DNA of 9,858 bases from JBEINZ01 sp040377825 (GTDB lineage Bacteria; Pseudomonadota; Alphaproteobacteria; Rhizobiales; Ancalomicrobiaceae): the NCBI GenBank assembly GCA_040377825.1, contig JBEINZ010000113.1, positions 1 through 9,858 of the forward strand, in the 5' to 3' direction. The position numbers were made by a program, and so were the translations under genes. Numbering within the stretch: position 1 is the stretch's first letter; each line of letters opens with the position of its first letter. Of the stretch, positions 7,636 to 9,858 are shown one piece after another. Below the pieces are notes generated by a model. The model was not told the DNA's origin and searched no databases. It saw nothing but the letters and a program-made list of their open reading frames with translations.

Positions 7636-8430
7636 TCAACCGCGCGCAGGAAGCCGCGTCGTGTTGCCGAGCGGGCCCCCGCAAAGTCGGCAGGCAGGAC
7701 CCTGATCGATGGCGTTCAGCGCCTGACAGGCCGGCGTCGGGCAGACTGTCGCCGGTTCGCCGACACCGTGGAGTTCCAAGCGCAGCGCTCCGATCTCAAT
7801 GGTGTCGAGCGCGTCGATATAGACCGCGTTCTGCTGAATTGCGGCACGATCGATGAGAAGCGGCAAGCGGATCGGATTGGACATCACCGCCACCGTCGGG
7901 CGTCCGCTATCATAGTAGAATGCCAGCGCCAGGGTATCGGCGAGGCTCGACGTGTCATACTGCGCGAGATCGGCGACGAGGTCGACGGCAAATCCCACGC
8001 CCACGTCCCGAACGACCAACGCGGTAGCGGGCATGAAGGCATGCACCGCCCGCGGCTTCAAATCCCGCCGATCGGCGATCAAGAGAATGAGCGGCGGCGG
8101 CGCGCTCACTTTCAAAGTGAAATCATAGATCCGGATCGTTTGACCGAGCGCGATTGGCGCATTCTCTCCGGGCCGGAGCGCGCGCCCGTCGAGCGATGTT
8201 GCGCCTGGGCTCGCGGCACGATTGATGAGACGTAACTCACCGTCAATCTCGATGAGCTGCGCATGAAACCGCGAGATCGACCGGTTATCCGTGTCGAGTT
8301 GGATATCGCAACCGACGGCGCGACCGATACTGACCGGCAACGGATAGCGAGCCCGCGGCCGCGCGCGCCGAAGCTCCGCATCCGGTTCGCCCGGATTCCC
8401 CAAGAGAACGTCCACGACGATCATCGACAT
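7636..8430 (-). CDS. FHA protein with C-terminal zinc ribbon
   Basis: This cytosolic protein has 264 residues from the preferred start. An FHA domain occupies about 30-108, with Gly36-Arg37, then Ser53 and His56 in the SISRFHA motif. The later Asn-Gly pair of the family is missing; LDGR stands near there. The second half (about 125-223) ends in a strand pattern (DTIEIGALRLEL) that resembles the end of another, degenerate FHA-like sandwich. The C-terminus has four Cys spaced C-x4-C-x11-C-x2-C (230-250), a likely zinc ribbon. Start choice: Met at 8430 (or 8424) fits the domain edge. The upstream ATG at 8481 would add 17 residues with GC-poor third codon positions. No site has a clear Shine-Dalgarno. 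It is the first gene of the three-gene minus run, 100 bases before the vWA-FHA gene. It is likely a phosphothreonine reader in the kinase pathway; the zinc ribbon's partner is unknown. Confidence 0.8.
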   Translation of the reverse strand: MSMIVVDVLLGNPGEPDAELRRARPRARYPLPVSIGRAVGCDIQLDTDNRSISRFHAQLIEIDGELRLINRAASPGATSLDGRALRPGENAPIALGQTIRIYDFTLKVSAPPPLILLIADRRDLKPRAVHAFMPATALVVRDVGVGFAVDLVADLAQYDTSSLADTLALAFYYDSGRPTVAVMSNPIRLPLLIDRAAIQQNAVYIDALDTIEIGALRLELHGVGEPATVCPTPACQALNAIDQGPACRLCGGPLGNTTRLPARG

Positions 8431-8508
8431 CACGCTACAATAACCAAAAGGAATGAATCGAGGGCGGAACAAACTTGCCATACCATGCCGCGCTTCAGGC
8501 TAAAATGC

Positions 8509-8544
8509 CATGATCGATTGCATGGGCTCATGATTGTTTGCATG
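8509..8544. repeat. Two 16-bp direct repeats, 20-bp period
   Basis: CATGATCGATTGCATG (8509-8524) and CATGATTGTTTGCATG (8529-8544) match at 14 of 16 positions and are separated by 4 bases. Each unit starts and ends with CATG. The 20-bp period is close to two helical turns, so both copies face the same side of the DNA. They lie about 80-115 bases upstream of the FHA operon start. This arrangement fits an operator for a dimeric regulator; that role is inferred. Confidence 0.55.
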
Positions 8545-8756
8545 GATTTAAACTGCGCCGCTCCGAAATCCGACATTCTCGCCGCCGCCGTCCTGCCGGC
8601 CAGCAATAGAACGCCGGAGCTTGCGGCTTGTTCGTTCACACAACGGTTGGTCAAGTCGCTCGGCCGTCGCGCGGGCTCGCAAACACGAGAACGTGCGTGT
8701 GCATTCGGCGAAAACGCACCAAAAACGGCGAATTTCTCGTGATTCGAGAGCTTCAG

Positions 8757-8774
8757 CCGAACCCTTTCGTTCGG
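8757..8774. repeat. Small hairpin CCGAAC/GTTCGG
   Basis: A perfect 6-bp stem with a 6-base loop is followed on the plus strand by ATTTATT. It resembles a weak terminator, but no plus-strand gene precedes it and the T run is broken. Function unknown. Confidence 0.35.
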
Positions 8775-8850
8775 ATTTATTCGATCCGATCGGAACCGGC
8801 TCAAGCCATCTCAGGGCGTTGGCCGGGACTTTCGAAGCCGGAGATCAGCC

Positions 8851-8879
8851 TTGAAATGCCCAAGCCCGGATGATACCAA
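8851..8879 (+). promoter_or_regulatory. Candidate promoter for tRNA-Gln
   Basis: TTGAAA (8851-8856) and TACCAA (8874-8879) are separated by 17 bases, a sigma70-like arrangement with a good -35 and a weak -10. A transcript starting near 8886 would carry a 5' leader of about 67 bases with the two inverted repeats found between here and the tRNA. This is a pattern match only. Confidence 0.3.
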
Positions 8880-8880
8880 A

Positions 8881-8948
8881 CCGGCGCGCTGCGTTAGGCC
8901 GCACAATCGCGGTTCCGACGCGCCGGCCGTCCTTCGCTCAACAAGGAC
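8881..8948. repeat. Inverted repeats in the tRNA leader
   Basis: CCGGCGCG (8881-8888) is mirrored by CGCGCCGG (8919-8926), with a 4-bp stem CCGC/GCGG nested inside. A second hairpin, GTCCTT (8929-8934) with AAGGAC (8943-8948), ends 4 bases before the mature tRNA. These could fold in the precursor leader and influence 5' processing, or be protein sites. No function is shown. Confidence 0.4.
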
Positions 8949-8952
8949 CGCT

Positions 8953-9026
8953 TGGGGGATAGTTCAACGGTAGAACAGCGGACTCTGACTCCGTTAATCT
9001 TGGTTCGAATCCAGGTCCCCCAGCCA
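8953..9026 (+). tRNA. tRNA-Gln (anticodon CTG)
   Basis: A complete cloverleaf is visible. The 7-bp acceptor stem is TGGGGGA (8953-8959) with TCCCCCA (9016-9022), followed by discriminator G9023 and encoded CCA at 9024-9026. The anticodon stem GCGGA/TCCGT encloses the loop CTCTGAC, giving anticodon CTG at 8985-8987, which reads CAG. The T arm (8999-9015) contains the standard TTCGAAT loop. Its 3' half is overlapped on the opposite strand by the end of a serine recombinase gene, which marks it as a likely insertion target. Confidence 0.96.
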
Positions 9027-9858
9027 AATCCCATTTTTCGCCGGAATGACCCCTTCAGTCGTTCTCTCCGGGATGTGCGTGGCGACAGCTTCTGCAAGCA
9101 TATCAAAGGGTTGCCGGAAGGTGGTGGTGAGTTCGCCATCGTTCCAACGGCAGTTCGATACTAGAAAACTCAGCAGGCGGCGCTTTTCGCGCGGTTCCTG
9201 CTTCGCGAACAGCCTTTGGGCGTTGCGCGCCAGTTCCAGAAGCTGAATGCCCTCTTCCATGTAGGATTTCTCGGCATTCTGATGCCGTTCAATGGCCTCA
9301 AGGCACACGAGCTGCTCAGCGCGCCACTGGTTCGACATCTTGTTGAAGAAGGCCGAGTCGACCAAGCCGTCGAGCTTGTCGACATACATGGCGTTGATGC
9401 GCTCCTGAAGCCGCTTGTGCTCGGATTGCTGGCGCTTGATCGCCTCTTCGTGTTCACGGCGCTCATCGACGTGGCTGGCATGAAGAGCATCACGCATCCA
9501 TTCCAGCACGTCGTCATCGAAGCGAAGCCGCCCGAGCAAGTCGGTGAACTGCGCCTCGATCGCCTCTTCGCGCATATGCTTGCGACGGCAAACCGAGGGC
9601 GTGTCCTGGCACTTATCGGCCCAGCCCGTGCAGTGATAGCAGACGTAGCGCTCCTTCTTGATCTCGGCCACGATCGCGCAGCCGCAAGCGCCGCAGGTTA
9701 TCAGCCCCGAGAAGGCGAAGTCGCGATGCCCTTGCCGGAGCTTCGAGGCGAAGCGCCCATCCATGACAGCTTGAACACGCTCCCATAGCTCGGTCGAAAC
9801 AAGCGCCTCGTGCTTGCCCTGGATCAGCTTGCCGTTCCATTCGAACCAGCCGGTATAG
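8994..9858 (-). CDS. Large serine recombinase, C-terminal part (5' end missing)
   Basis: This site-specific DNA recombinase is cut by the right edge: 287 residues are visible and the N-terminal catalytic Ser domain lies outside. The first ~31 visible residues fit the end of the Recombinase domain (a Y-x-G-W-F start and the typical E-A-L-V-S-T stretch). A zinc ribbon follows, with Cys55/Cys58 and Cys73/Cys76. Next come a long charged coiled coil (about 125-215) and the family's closing motif around SNCRWNDGELTTTFRQPFD. About 30 residues follow that motif. The last ten (WLGDLDSNQD) are encoded by the complement of the tRNA-Gln 3' half, and the TAA stop (8996-8994) lies inside the tRNA. The original C-terminus was therefore probably replaced or extended when the element joined the tRNA. 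It is likely the integrase of an element lying to the right. No resolvable partner gene is in view. Confidence 0.9.
   Translation of the reverse strand, partial: YTGWFEWNGKLIQGKHEALVSTELWERVQAVMDGRFASKLRQGHRDFAFSGLITCGACGCAIVAEIKKERYVCYHCTGWADKCQDTPSVCRRKHMREEAIEAQFTDLLGRLRFDDDVLEWMRDALHASHVDERREHEEAIKRQQSEHKRLQERINAMYVDKLDGLVDSAFFNKMSNQWRAEQLVCLEAIERHQNAEKSYMEEGIQLLELARNAQRLFAKQEPREKRRLLSFLVSNCRWNDGELTTTFRQPFDMLAEAVATHIPERTTEGVIPAKNGIWLGDLDSNQD
8997..9026. other. Candidate attachment site in tRNA-Gln 3' half
   Basis: The tRNA 3' half is shared by the tRNA gene and the recombinase reading frame. Integrative elements commonly insert at tRNA 3' ends, with the integrase gene next to the junction, and that is the layout here. 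The second copy of the site, expected at the far end of the element, is outside the window, so the exact core cannot be placed. Confidence 0.45.

Larger units (their letters stand above)
8431..8952. other. Intergenic region between FHA operon and tRNA-Gln
   Basis: About 520 bases have no gene I can support. Open frames on both strands (for example minus 8430-8804 and plus 8628-8873) give no recognisable protein. The region holds the presumed promoter of the FHA operon, a direct-repeat pair, several inverted repeats and a candidate tRNA promoter, listed separately. A 10-bp palindrome TCCGATCGGA at 8785-8794 also lies here. Confidence 0.5.

Noticed and set aside
8430..8804. Minus-strand 124-codon frame upstream of the FHA operon
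   Set aside because: No ribosome site or recognisable domain, and it spans the direct repeats and the likely promoter region.
8628..8873. Plus-strand 81-codon frame before the tRNA
   Set aside because: It starts at a TTG without a ribosome site, and its end coincides with the candidate tRNA promoter. The C-terminal half looks somewhat protein-like, but I cannot match it to a family.
8894..9139. Minus-strand frame containing WIRTKI and STVELS segments
   Set aside because: This is the translation of the antisense strand of tRNA-Gln, a well-known source of false protein predictions.
1..9858. CRISPR array or type VI secretion genes
   Set aside because: No regularly spaced repeat array and no tss-like gene is visible. 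The kinase/PP2C/FHA set alone does not prove a secretion system.

Overview
The window reads as a stretch of GC-rich (roughly 60 %) bacterial chromosome. I infer an alphaproteobacterium, probably Hyphomicrobiales-like, from base composition, gene style (long Ala/Pro-rich linkers, PAN-type modules) and the tRNA flank. No marker gene here fixes the taxon. The first ~300 bases are clearly AT-rich (about 39 % GC over 61-300) and hold no convincing gene.

Positions 277-8430 form one coherent Ser/Thr phospho-signalling locus. A PP2C-type phosphatase (minus strand, 277-1113) is divergent from a very large transmembrane Ser/Thr kinase (plus strand, 1425-4994). The kinase has a cytoplasmic Hanks-type catalytic domain and one membrane segment. 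Its predicted periplasmic half carries five cysteine-rich PAN/Apple-like modules, a Sel1/TPR-like helical region and a C-terminal peptidoglycan-binding-like motif. Converging on it is a three-gene minus-strand run: a zinc-ribbon FHA protein (7636-8430), a membrane-anchored vWA-FHA protein (6051-7535) and a soluble FHA protein with a long Pro/Ala-rich N-terminus (5021-6010). Kinase, phosphatase and three phosphothreonine readers make up a full write/erase/read set. None of the hallmark genes of a type VI secretion system, where kinase-phosphatase-FHA sets are best known, is present in the window. The set also recalls the TerY-P triad (vWA + PP2C + kinase), but rebuilt as a membrane-spanning system.

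Positions 8431-8952 are non-coding as far as I can see. They hold a pair of 16-bp direct repeats with a 20-bp period upstream of the FHA operon, several inverted repeats and a possible tRNA promoter. A tRNA-Gln(CTG) gene follows (8953-9026, CCA encoded). Immediately beyond it, and overlapping its 3' half on the opposite strand, is the C-terminal part of a large serine recombinase (8994 to the right edge, 5' end missing). This suggests an integrated element that begins at the tRNA 3' end and extends to the right, outside the window.

Working model (inference): the kinase senses an envelope cue through its PAN/Sel1/PG-binding region and phosphorylates cytoplasmic targets, possibly the N-terminal Thr of the Pro-rich FHA protein. 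The FHA proteins, including the membrane-anchored vWA-FHA, gather on the phosphosites, and the PP2C enzyme resets the system.
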